64,000 bases of DNA, from positions 2,377,001-2,441,000 of the forward strand of contig NC_090126.1 in assembly GCF_023973825.1 (NCBI RefSeq). The letters run 5' to 3'. The translations under genes and the position numbers were made by a program. The DNA is from Plasmodium brasilianum. Lineage: Eukaryota; Apicomplexa; Aconoidasida; Haemosporida; Plasmodiidae. Below the pieces are notes generated by a model. That model was given only the letters and a program-made list of their open reading frames with translations. It ran no database searches and had not been told where the DNA came from. Every line of letters begins with the position of its first letter. Within the stretch, counting starts at the first letter, position 1. Of this stretch, positions 9,986-20,296 are shown piece after piece.

Positions 9986-12853
9986 CTACAAATAATATAT
10001 CTCTGAAACGAAGTAGGAACATTCATTATCGTGACATTTTTGAACGAACAGGTTTTTAATATAATTATAAATAATATAAATATGATTAGATTTGTGTGAG
10101 AGATTTTTATTTTTACAATATTTATTATCCCTGAAATTTAGCGTATATTCGTCGTTATTACACGAGATGGAATAGATAAAGTATTTTATTAACAAAGAAG
10201 GATATCCATCCGCTTTAATATTAAAAATTTTTTTATATTCACTTAACACGTAAAAAAAGAATGTTTCATTTTTTAGAAATAGTATATCGTATTTGTCTAA
10301 GTAGTTGTAGTTTATGGAAAGGATGCCTTTATATGCATTATCTTGGGCTCTACCTTTACGTTCATGTTTATTCCTCTTCTGATTATCCTCTTTGCTTAGG
10401 ACATTGCCCTGTGATTCTTCACAAGCATTTTTAATGACTCCTTGTTCAAAGCATTTTTCTTCATTTTCAAAATTTAAGGTACTACTTATGTTGCACTGAT
10501 TGATGTGTTCATAATTTTCATATTTCAGATTGTTATAAATTAGAATAATTCTGTAAAAGTATTCCTTGTTTATTTCACTTTGAAAATTATTTACATAGAT
10601 TTTATTTTTTTTAAAATTTTTATATAGTTCAAAATTCCAATAAAAGATAATTTTTAACATATTATGAGCATGGTCATAATTTACTAGGTCTAAGCTTACA
10701 TTTCTCTGCACATTTCGCTGTTTCATTTTGAGTAAAATGCTGGTACTACTAGAGTTATTATTGCTACTACTGTTATATATATTTACCGCACCGTGGTTAA
10801 TGAAATTTATTTCTCCGTACTTGTTCTTTAACTTATCATTTTTGAAGAGAGCGTCTTCACTTATCTTATAAGGTAAGTCACTTTTAAAATAAAATGCAAC
10901 CAGACTTTTTAATATCAAATTGCTTATATCTCTTTTGTCATATTTCTTAACGTTTGAATTGCTTACCAATAATTTATTATTATTTTTTTTTTTACTAGAA
11001 AAAATCATTCGAAAATTTCTGTTCCTGCTATACACCGAGTTGTCAATAATGCATTTTAACATGACAACCTCCCTGTTAGTTTCCATGCTTTGTCCACATG
11101 CACAAACAAAATTATTCTTTTGTTTTTGAATTAACCGTTTAACGGAGTCCTTCCCCATTTGCTTCGAATAGTTATATTCTTCTAATTTGGACGATAATTC
11201 ACAATATTTCAAATCTTGGTCATCCTTCAGACGGTTATTCAGGTCATCCTTTTTATCGTCCCCATCATCCCCCCAATTATTTCCCCTTTTATCATCCTTA
11301 CTTCCACCCCTATGAACATTGCTCCCTAAATTTACGTCCTTCTTTATTGCGAAAAGTAAAATTATATAATTTTCTGTTTGCTCATCGTGATAGTTTTCAT
11401 TTTTTAATTTTTTTATATAATGCTCTACAATATATTCCAACATATGGTTGTATAAATCAAAATAGAATCCTTTTTTTTTATTCTTTTCTACCTTTTCCCC
11501 CCTCTCTTCATCTGTTTTTTCACTTTTGGTTGAGCAACCAATGCAGTTATTAATTATCCCATTACTTATTTGTGGATATCTTCCTTCCTCAATTGCAGTT
11601 ACTAAATCTTGTACCTCGCTAAAATCGTTTATAAGATCGAATGTATTTTTATTCATTAAATTATTTGAACTCCTTTCTATTCTTCCATTGTATATATTTT
11701 GTGCTGTTCTCAAATTTGTCAAATTTGTGCAGTCGCTTACCTTGTCAAAGCATCTAGCATTTGTATCATAGGCCTGATACTTTGGATACCTCATATTTGT
11801 GTAGCTATAAAAATTTGAGTCATTAAAAGTATAATAATTTTTGTTCAAAATAGGACCCTTTGGTTCACATTGTATATAAACTGTGGAAGAATTAATAATG
11901 CATGCATTTTCGCTCTGTTCTATAGTTGTAATTATATGATTTATAAATAAATCAACAAAATATTTTACATAATTTTCATTACTAAAAAGTAGATAATTTT
12001 GTTGTTGCTTCATTTTTGTTTGATATTTCTTGTATTTATCATAAAAATTATTTTCTGGTATGTTCATATTATTCTTCAAAAAAAAATAACAATAATCTAC
12101 TAAATATTCATAATAATTATAATTTAATATATGAATATTTTTTACAATTATATGAAAGGATATTTTTTCATTTGAAGAACTTTCTAAAATTAAAATATCG
12201 TTTAAACATATTTTTATGTCAAAATATGTGTATACAAATAAACATAACTCGATGAGAAATATGAATAATATATGATTTTTACTTTCATAATTATTTATCA
12301 TGTCATATTCTATATCAAAAAAAAGCCATCGATTTTCATTTGTTATGATCAGTTCATACAAATGCATTTCGTCCTCTTTTCTGCTTCGATTTATTGGTAA
12401 TGAATTTTTGTCTTTATCCTTTTTATCTCCAAAATAAATCTCTTCCAATGATAGAGCATAAATGCAGTAGGATTTTAAAAAATTATAAAAACTGTCCAGA
12501 ATAAAACACCTCTTTCCGTTTTCCAGCTCTTCTGTGTATAATACTACTTTCTTATTATCATTATGATTACTGCCCTCAGTAACTCTGTTATCATCATTAT
12601 CAGCCTTATCGTATTTACTGTAGTCGTATTTATCATCCTGATGGATGTTTGATTCCCCCCATTTTAATAACTCCCTGTAATACAAAAGAGCATCATGCTG
12701 TTTGTAGAAATACCTTTTTTTTATGCTGTTTGTATTTGTATCATTAAAATTGCTTATCCTTTTTAGTACACTATATTTTTCAATATTTCCTTCGAAGGAG
12801 GAGACCTTTCTGTCTTTTCCCTTTCCATAAAACGTTTCAGAGTCTATGGCCAT
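9986..12853 (-). CDS. PRIMPOL: PrimPol-family primase-polymerase
   Basis: This 955-residue single-exon product is an archaeo-eukaryotic primase (AEP) superfamily enzyme of the PrimPol (CCDC111) type, which re-primes stalled replication forks. Catalytic motif I is FFDIEYD (Asp180, Glu182; human FDLEF). Motif II is SSSNEKISFHIIV (about 225-237; human SSTDEKFSRHLIF). Motif III is IDNSVYSRNRNFR (about residue 606; human VDLGVYTRNRNFR). The UL52-type zinc knuckle is complete: Cys-x6-His in YCKNKNLSHKSNH, then Cys-x4-Cys in KCHDNEC (about 939). The protein stops nine residues after the knuckle, so the RPA-binding tail of human PrimPol is absent. Asn/Asp-rich inserts make it much longer than the 560-residue human enzyme. 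The start at 12853 is the first ATG of the frame. An overlapping 81-codon frame begins at the stop, so a frameshifted tail cannot be fully excluded. Confidence 0.9.
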   Translation of the reverse strand: MAIDSETFYGKGKDRKVSSFEGNIEKYSVLKRISNFNDTNTNSIKKRYFYKQHDALLYYRELLKWGESNIHQDDKYDYSKYDKADNDDNRVTEGSNHNDNKKVVLYTEELENGKRCFILDSFYNFLKSYCIYALSLEEIYFGDKKDKDKNSLPINRSRKEDEMHLYELIITNENRWLFFDIEYDMINNYESKNHILFIFLIELCLFVYTYFDIKICLNDILILESSSNEKISFHIIVKNIHILNYNYYEYLVDYCYFFLKNNMNIPENNFYDKYKKYQTKMKQQQNYLLFSNENYVKYFVDLFINHIITTIEQSENACIINSSTVYIQCEPKGPILNKNYYTFNDSNFYSYTNMRYPKYQAYDTNARCFDKVSDCTNLTNLRTAQNIYNGRIERSSNNLMNKNTFDLINDFSEVQDLVTAIEEGRYPQISNGIINNCIGCSTKSEKTDEERGEKVEKNKKKGFYFDLYNHMLEYIVEHYIKKLKNENYHDEQTENYIILLFAIKKDVNLGSNVHRGGSKDDKRGNNWGDDGDDKKDDLNNRLKDDQDLKYCELSSKLEEYNYSKQMGKDSVKRLIQKQKNNFVCACGQSMETNREVVMLKCIIDNSVYSRNRNFRMIFSSKKKNNNKLLVSNSNVKKYDKRDISNLILKSLVAFYFKSDLPYKISEDALFKNDKLKNKYGEINFINHGAVNIYNSSSNNNSSSTSILLKMKQRNVQRNVSLDLVNYDHAHNMLKIIFYWNFELYKNFKKNKIYVNNFQSEINKEYFYRIILIYNNLKYENYEHINQCNISSTLNFENEEKCFEQGVIKNACEESQGNVLSKEDNQKRNKHERKGRAQDNAYKGILSINYNYLDKYDILFLKNETFFFYVLSEYKKIFNIKADGYPSLLIKYFIYSISCNNDEYTLNFRDNKYCKNKNLSHKSNHIYIIYNYIKNLFVQKCHDNECSYFVSEIYYL

Positions 12854-13299
12854 CTTATATCTTTGAGTGTTTCACGGAGTGGTGTAAATGAGTCAGAAGA
12901 CGAATAGGCGGAACATGCGAATAGGTGAATAAAAGAACATATGAATAGGCGAATGTGCGAATGTGTATATCACTTACAGCCTATAATGCTCAGATTGCAA
13001 GTCGCTGCTCATACTTCATTTTACATATCTTTAATTGTAAAGGGGAAAACTTTAAAGTGTTCATAATTAAAGTGAAAAAAAAGTAACCAAAAAACTGAAA
13101 AAGGCTATTCGGTAAAAAAATTATAAAAGAGAGTTATTCGGTGAAAACTAATAAAAAGAACTATTCAACAAAAAATTGTAAAAAAGGACTATTCGACAAA
13201 AAACTGTAAAAAAAGTGCAATCATTAAAAAAAATAAAAAAACACAAAAAGGAGAAAAAAATTTGGCGCGAAATTTCGATAAAATGGGCATAAAAAATTA
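12854..13299. other. Intergenic region between TRAPPC1 and PrimPol
   Basis: Both flanking genes are on the minus strand, so this is the TRAPPC1 3' region and the PrimPol promoter. It carries short direct repeats around 13100-13210 (variants of ATTCGGTAAAAA and ATTCGACAAAAAA). I see no gene. Confidence 0.6.
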
Positions 13300-13941
13300 T
13301 TATCCATGTATCAACCCTTTGATGCGTTCTGTTATTTTTTCGTCAAATATTTTGTCTCGAATTTCATCCCCAATCTTTAAAAAAATAGTTAAAAAAAATA
13401 AAATAAGTAAAAAAAATAAAATAAGTAAAATAAGTAAAATAATTAAAATAAGTAAAATAAGTAAAATAAATAAAATAAGTAAAATAAATAAAATAAGTAA
13501 AATAAATAAAATAAAATGATTAAAATTAAATAAAATTAATATTATGCAAAATATTATATTATGAAGAAAAAAAAAACATTACAAGTGGTCAAGTTGTAAA
13601 CTCACGTATAACAATGCATATTATGCGCGAACTGTTCAGCTGTACGAATGATTATACAATATACATGTGTCCGTACCTGGTAAAGTGGGTTCAAAATAAC
13701 GAAGTCGAGGAATAACGTTTTGTAAATATCCCTTAAAAAATTTGACAAGTTCGGGGTATTTTTATGAGTAATAAGAACAAATTTATAAGCTGAGAAAAAA
13801 AAAAAAAAAAAAACCAAAAAAAAAAGGAAGTGTATACTGAGAATTACGTATTTTTATGTACATACAAAGTTCAAATGCTTGTATATGCTTTGTGTGTGAA
13901 CTATACTAGTACATCCAGCGCAAAGCATTAAGATGGCACAC

Positions 13942-13974
<33 letters not shown>

Positions 13975-14428
13975 GATACATCATATATCTATGTACGCTT
14001 CGCGGTAAGACTTATATATGACGGGGCAGATAACCTGTTAGCGTTTCAAAGTAGTGTAATTTGTATAAAGGCGTGTTGAACGAATTAAAATTTCCAACAT
14101 GCAAATTACCCTGCATATTGTCAAAGTTTTGGTTATACCTCTTTGAGCTTTGATTTAAATTTTTATTAGAATTTTCGATGGATTTATAAAGATTTTTTAA
14201 CCTTTTATTTGGTTGAATATTAAAACATAGGTAATTTATAGCATAAATAGATCCTAACAATAACTTTTCCGTTTCATTTTTGTTCCCTTTATTTTTTTTT
14301 TCTTTATCATCTTTTTTCAAGTCAATGCTATAGATACACAAGTTTTTGTAAAATATGTAGAAGTAGTAATACTCACAGGAGGTTTCAAAGGCTTCCGTTA
14401 TTTTGTCATGAGACATATTCTTAAGCAT
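13300..14428 (-). CDS. TRAPPC1: TRAPPC1/Bet5, TRAPP tethering-complex subunit (three exons)
   Basis: Exons on the minus strand are 14428-14035, 13789-13677 and 13374-13300; joins are GT-AG and in frame (193 residues). The longin-like signature is clear: YYYFYIF near the N-terminus, then YKLHYFETLTAYKFVLIT across the first junction, LRDIYKTLFLDFVILNPLYQ in exon 2, and IGDEIRDKIFDEKI at the C-terminus. This corresponds to human YKLHYYETPTGIKVV, HIYSALYVELVVKNPL and SELFRSRLDSYVRSL. The product is a core subunit of TRAPP, the guanine-exchange and tethering complex for Rab1-type GTPases in ER-Golgi traffic. Extra length comes from an insert of about 50 residues rich in Lys and Asn (about residues 40-90). 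The first ATG gives about 20 residues before the longin fold; a second Met lies four codons downstream. Confidence 0.93.
13385..13515 (+). repeat. AAAATAAGTAAAAT-type repeat inside TRAPPC1 intron 2
   Basis: Imperfect 10- to 14-bp units of AAATAAGTAAAATA fill the intron between TRAPPC1 exons 2 and 3. They occur just upstream (in gene orientation) of the AG acceptor at 13375-13376. A plus-strand Lys-Ile-Ser polymer frame across it is spurious. Confidence 0.85.
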
Positions 14429-15434
14429 TTCTTAAAAGAGGACTTTCTATGTGTTTAAATGCGTATGTGTATATTTTACAAAAAAAAATACGTATATTTC
14501 TTAGGCTCATATATTATGTGTAAAAAATATTAGCAAAAAAGTGAAATCTTTTTTTCTTTTTTTTTTCGTGCTTCACTTGTTAAACGGTAGATATTCAACT
14601 AGTCAACTGTTCAAACGTTTCCAAATATAAAATCTTTGCACTTCGTAATACTACAATATATGGTCGATTTTGTATCGTCTTTTACTCATCTCCTTTGCAC
14701 AGTCTAGTTTACTCCACAAGTTTGAACTGCTTTTTAATTAAAAATTTGTCGCCTTCAGATTAGTTTCAACATAAATTCTGCCTTTGCCTTTACTTTTGCT
14801 TTTGATTTTAGCCCTAACTTTGTTTGTAGTTTTATACTGATTTTAGTATCACTGTTATTATAGCTTTATGTTGACTTCAGCTTTAATTTTGACTATAATT
14901 TTTTTTTGTTTTGTTTTTTGGTTAAATTATTCTTAAAAAAAATGTATTTCGAGCATACGCGAAAATTTTTTGATCTGTGGAAGGTCCTTTTGCATTACAG
15001 CTGCAAGAAAAATTAAAAAAAAAAAAAATACATAAATACGTACGTACTTATGTTAGTAAAGATATGTATATGCGTACGAATAGGTACATATAAGAGCTCA
15101 CTAAATTTACGTGCACATGTACATGCTATGGCAGGTATGACTGTTCTTACGCTTTTCAAAAATATGCACTGCAAGAAGCATTACATAAAAAAATGTTAAG
15201 AAGTGTTATTACCATTTTCACTTAAGTACATGTTTAGAGAGCAGTGAAGTATTAACACAAATTACACGCTATTTATTCGTGCCAGTTCGTTTAGTCAAAT
15301 TTTAAAATTCCGGACGAATTTTTTTAAAAAAAATGAAGGGTAGCAGTAAAATATAGTGAGAAAAAAATTGTACACACGAGATAGTATAATAACTGTAATG
15401 AAGTGCTTTTAAAAAAGAGAAGATAAACGATAAA
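14429..15434. other. Divergent promoter region, TRAPPC1 and TBC gene
   Basis: This is the shared upstream region of the two divergent membrane-traffic genes (TRAPPC1 minus, TBC-domain gene plus). It is less AT-extreme than other spacers around 14590-14900. I found no open frame, RNA gene or strong repeat. Confidence 0.55.
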
Positions 15435-18400
15435 ATGGAAGAAAAGGAAGCAGATACAATAGTAGATAACATAGGATATAAGATAGGAGATAAAAAAGAA
15501 GATAAAATTAAAGGTGAAAAGAATGTTAATGTTAAAATGGGAGATATAATGAGAAAGCAAAAAACATCACCATTAATTGACCAGAATGATGGAAATATGG
15601 ATAATAAATATTACAGTAAAATAAATTCCAGTGATGAAAAAATAGAAAAGAGAAAAAGTTTTTCTAAAGATATAATAGCTAGTTTAGACGAAAACATATA
15701 TAAACATGATGCTTATACAAATACAAATATAAAAGACGAGGTTTTTTTTTCTGATGAAAAAAGGAAAAATGATCGCTCAGGGTACAACGAAAGGAAGGTT
15801 GCTAGTAGTTCATCAGATCACATTGAAGACAAGAAAATTGTATATAATGAAAAACAGAAGAGTAAGACATTTTTTGTAAATAAGTTGAGTAACAGTAATA
15901 GGTCAAATTATGCTAACAATAGCGACAAAAATAATCGCATTAATTGCAGTACTTTAAATGACTATAAAAAAAAGTCCGATGAAAAAAGTTTAGAGGGGGG
16001 GAAAAAGGGAAACTACTCAATCAGTAGAAGTGAGAAGGAAGAAAAATATAATAAAAAAAGGAATTCAAGTCAAACTAACGCAAAGGATAATCATAAGGGT
16101 AAGGGGGAACATAAAGAAGAAGGCCATGAAGAAAGGCATGGAGAAGGCCATGAAGAAAGGCATGGAGAAGGCCATGAAGAAGACCATGAAGAAGACCATG
16201 AAGAAGACCATGAAGAAGACCATGAAGAAGACCATGAAGAAGACCAAGAAGAAGATCAGGAAGAAGATTACCACTATCAGGATAAACAGTGTAAGGAAAA
16301 AAAGAAAAAGAACAGTTCACGTAAGGATAATATTCGGGATAGAGTGTACGAATACAGTCATAATGTTATATACCACGAATTGTACATTGAGTTACTGCAT
16401 GAAAATAAAAGTCTACAGAACGAAATAAAAAATTTGAAAAAAATTATTGAAATGCAAAAAATTTTAATTAAAAGCAAGGAGGAAGTATTTGAGGATCATA
16501 TGAATGTTAAAAACAAAATGGCTAATAAAAAATTTGTTAATAATAATTATTTTTTGAACTTTTTTAATAAAAAGAAGAAAAAAAGCAAGGATAGCTTTCC
16601 CCCTACAGCAACTGCGACCGACGCAGCTGATACTACTGTGATTGTTACTTCCAAAGCTCCCGCTAATTCTTCTGCTAATTATATCAATATTTATAATGAG
16701 GAAGGGGAAGACGACAGAAGGGTAAGTGAAAAAGGAACAAATCTTTCGAAAGAACATTCATATGAACAAAACTACTATTTAGAATGTGAAAAAATATACA
16801 GTGATGAAATAGGAAATTCTGATGTGGATATGAACACTGTGGATGATGAAAAAAGTTATAATAAGAAAAACATATATAAAAAATTACCGTTAAGTGAAAA
16901 TGAATATTCAGATATGTCTGATAAGGATAACATTTTGGTTTATTCGACAAAGAAAGATACTTATAGTAAAAAGGATGATTCAGATCTACAAGATAATAAA
17001 AGAGAAAATGTCAATAATTTAAAAGAAAAGAAAAAAAAAAAAAAAGAAAAAAAAAAAGAGAATTTTAGTCATTTAAATGAGGAGAATGAAAAAGAGTTTA
17101 TTGATAACAGTATGATAAATCTTCATGAAATAACCTCTCTCACATTTTGGTATGAAGAGATATTACCTTTAATTAATAATGAAAAAAAAAAAAATATATT
17201 AATCGATCTAATGATTAGTAATTACATGCCAAGTGTCTTAAAAGGTTATTTTTGGGAAATGAATATAAATAACAAATTAAATTTAACTGAATATTTTGTT
17301 CAAATATTAATTAAAAATACAAATTTTATACAGTCCTATATATATACGAATAATAAGCAATACCATAATCACGTTTCGAGATATTTCAAGTCTTTAATTT
17401 CGTTGAGAAATAGCAGCTTAAATGTTATGGAATCCAATACGAAGGAGGGGCATAAGAGTTATTCGACCATAAAAACTTACGACACCTATAAAAAAGAAGC
17501 ATGTGAATATGATAAGGAGGACATGAAAAATAAGTCTACTGATGGAGAAGAACAGATGGAAGAGGAAAAATGTGAAGAGAAACATTTGGATAGGAGTGAG
17601 GAAAAGTGTAATGAACGATATGGTGAGGATAATACCGTGCAAAATAAGGAAGAAGAAATATCAAATTCGAGCATAAATCTGCTTCACCGATTTTCAGTAC
17701 AGAAGTTTTTTTATCAAATTTTAATAGATTTAGATAGAACAATGTATATAATAAAAAAAAATCAAGAATATTTTAAAAGATATAACGTCAACACTGATAA
17801 GTTTCTGCTCACACTTAACATGTCAGACACGAAGACGAAGTTGAACACCTTACTACAGATGTACGTGCTTTTTAAGCCGGAGTTGGGGTAACAAAAGAAA
17901 AAAAGAAATAGGAACATATACATATATATATATATATATGCGTGTAATACATATACATACACGTTTATACAAAATAAACGAGGGAGGAACAAAAGAACCT
18001 TCGTAATTTGAGAAGGGGGAAATTAAAAGAAAAAAAAAAAAAAAATTGAGATGGTTAATTGTGAAGAGCCGCTCATCTGTTGATCATTTGAGCATTTTAT
18101 GTTCATATGGATGCATATGAAAATTAATTGTGTTAGTTATGTACAGGGTATGTCTTACATCGCTTTGGTATTCTTATTATATTGTAACTTAGAGAAAGCC
18201 TTTGTCCATTTTGCAAACTTTATGGTAAGAACGATTTTTACTTTTGTTATGATGGTTTGACACTTCTTGCTCCTCCATTTTGTTTTGCTCCTCAATGCTA
18301 CATTTTTTTCTACTCCTGGCACTTTTGTTACACATTATTTCTCTTCTTTTTTTCTCAGGAGCGGAAGGCCATATACAACTTGTACAGTTTTAACAAGGAA

Positions 18401-19332
18401 GAAATAAAAGTATACATCTACACTGTTAAGGAGATTTTATCAAAGCGGAATATTGAAATATACAAGGAGATTATTAAACAATATAACATTGATAATATTT
18501 TTATTCAGTGGTTTTATACTGTCTTTTTAACGTAATTATATTAAGCTCTTTGTTTTTTTTGTTTTTTTTTTTTTTATTTTATTTTAAATTTCCAACGAAT
18601 TGATGAAATGGATTTTACTATCAATTTTTTTTTTTTTTTGTATAGTAGCTTGTAATATTTTTTCAATGTAATTATCCTCATCATTTTTTTATTTCATTTT
18701 TAGGTGTTTACCTTTCCACATATTCATTCGCGTATTTGACATATACACATTTAATGACAAAATTGTGTATGAGGTAATTATAAAATATGTTTTCATAAAA
18801 TTAATAGAAAGTGCAGTTTTCCGAGCACAAAGTTGTCTTTATATTACCATAATAATTTTTTTTTTTTTTTTTTTTTTAAACTCAGACAATAATATGCATA
18901 TTTATGTATTTTAACAAATTCCATCATATGGAAAATGTGGATATGGTTATAAAAAATTTATCCTCCTTTTCATTCAATACACATATTCAGGTATAACATA
19001 TTAGTAACAAAACAGAAAGAAATTTTTTTCGATTTTTATATTTACCGTTTTCTTTATGTGCTCTTTAACTACCATCATTTTACTTTTGTAGGAAGACAAA
19101 TTCTGGAACATGTTAAAAAAAATAAAAATAAAGAAAAGAAAGATCCAGTATTATAGGGAAAAGTATTTCAGTAAAGCTAACAGTAAGGAATTTCGTTTAT
19201 TGCAGTTGAACTTCTTAAATGTTTTGTTTTGTTTTGTTTTTTTTGCACACCATTGTGTTACTTTGCCTACGTTACAAATTCAGTAAACAAAATTTTTTTT
19301 TCTTTTTAGGAGATGATATAAACGAAAGATAA
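15435..19332 (+). CDS. TBC-domain Rab GTPase-activating protein (seven exons)
   Basis: Exons are 15435-17887, 18137-18224, 18359-18531, 18704-18773, 18886-18990, 19092-19182 and 19310-19332; all joins are GT-AG and in phase (about 1000 residues). The first 550 residues are charged low complexity with a Gly-His-Glu-Glu / Glu-Asp-His-Glu repeat (about 220-275) and a short coiled coil (NEIKNLKKIIEMQKILIKSK). The TBC domain starts at MPSVLKGYFWEMNINNKLNL. It has the catalytic Arg finger in the IxxDxxR motif (ILIDLDR) and the Gln finger in the YxQ motif (GYVQGMSY), completed exactly at the exon 1/2 join. It ends with WFYTVFLTCLPF and RVFDIYTF. The NNKLNLT match resembles the TBC1D12/14 subgroup. 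The enzyme should speed GTP hydrolysis on a Rab protein; the Rab partner is unknown. Both catalytic fingers are intact, so activity is expected. Confidence 0.9.
16120..16265 (+). repeat. In-frame GHEE/EDHE repeat in the TBC gene
   Basis: A 12-bp unit (GAAGACCATGAA and variants with GGCCATGAAGAA) repeats about ten times. It encodes alternating Glu-Asp-His-Glu and Gly-His-Glu-Glu, a highly acidic, His-rich, probably disordered segment. Minus-strand open frames over it are mirrors of the repeat. Confidence 0.9.
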
Positions 19333-20296
19333 ACTTAAGTAGAAAGGGATAAATTTGTCAACAAATTGTATCGATATTGGGGAAAGAAGAAAAAAAGGGG
19401 GAAAGATGGCGTTTTTAAGCATACGTTAATATATATATATATATATATTAACGTGTGCTTCCCTATGTCTTATGCTAAACATTACGACAATTTTTTTGTT
19501 TCTATTTTTTTGTATATATTTTGGTGCAAAACATTCTTTTAATTTTTCTTTTAAACATGTATTACATGAATTAATTTTTTTTTCCCATTAATGCAATTTT
19601 AACATACATATTTTTAGTTATTGTAAAGAAACATATGCATCGGCGTTTATTATATGTAGATACATATATATATATATATGTGTGTATGTGTGTGTGTAGC
19701 TATATATATTATATGTTTATATATACTACTCTGGTATATACTCTTGAACATATGTAATGGCATAACAAAAACTGTTAAAAAAAACATAATAAGCTTTTAA
19801 AATTTGTTATTCAAAAATTTATGAAATATATAAATAGTTATTATTCCCATAAATAGATAAATGAAAATTGGGGAAGGGAGTATACGAAAAAAAGGAACAT
19901 CAAAAAATATTCACTTAAAAAAAAAACAAAATGAAAAACAAAAAAAGTAATGGAAACTGAAAAAATATTAATATACTAAAGTAAGCGAGAATGATTTTAA
20001 TAAAGCAACTTTTATCAGGATGTCAGCATACACATATATACGTATATGTACGTACGTATATATGTACATATGTATGTATGCTTGTATGTGTGTAAATATA
20101 TTTATGACAAAACCTGCTATAGATATAATGGAAGATATCATATCGACATATTATTTTAAAACTCAGAACAAAAAATTTACATACTACTAAAGTGAATGAT
20201 AAATATATTAAATATGAAAAAAAGAAAAATTATAAAATTATAAATTATAAAATTATAAATTATAAAATTAACAAATTATCAACCAGGAAAATGTAC
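19333..20296. other. Convergent intergenic region with a long hairpin
   Basis: This region lies between the 3' ends of the TBC gene and the 707-residue gene. The only structured element is the inverted repeat at 19417-19460. There are also (AT)n tracts at about 19660-19715 and a TATAAAATTATAAAT repeat near 20230-20270. No coding region is seen. Confidence 0.6.
19417..19460 (+). terminator. Long inverted repeat 85 nt after the TBC stop codon
   Basis: The left arm AAGCATACGTTAATATAT and right arm ATATATTAACGTGTGCTT pair over 18 bp with a single G-U wobble, and the AT core extends the stem to about 21 bp. It lies between two convergent genes. A role in 3'-end formation or transcript stability is inferred; no homologous element is known to me. 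Confidence 0.4.
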
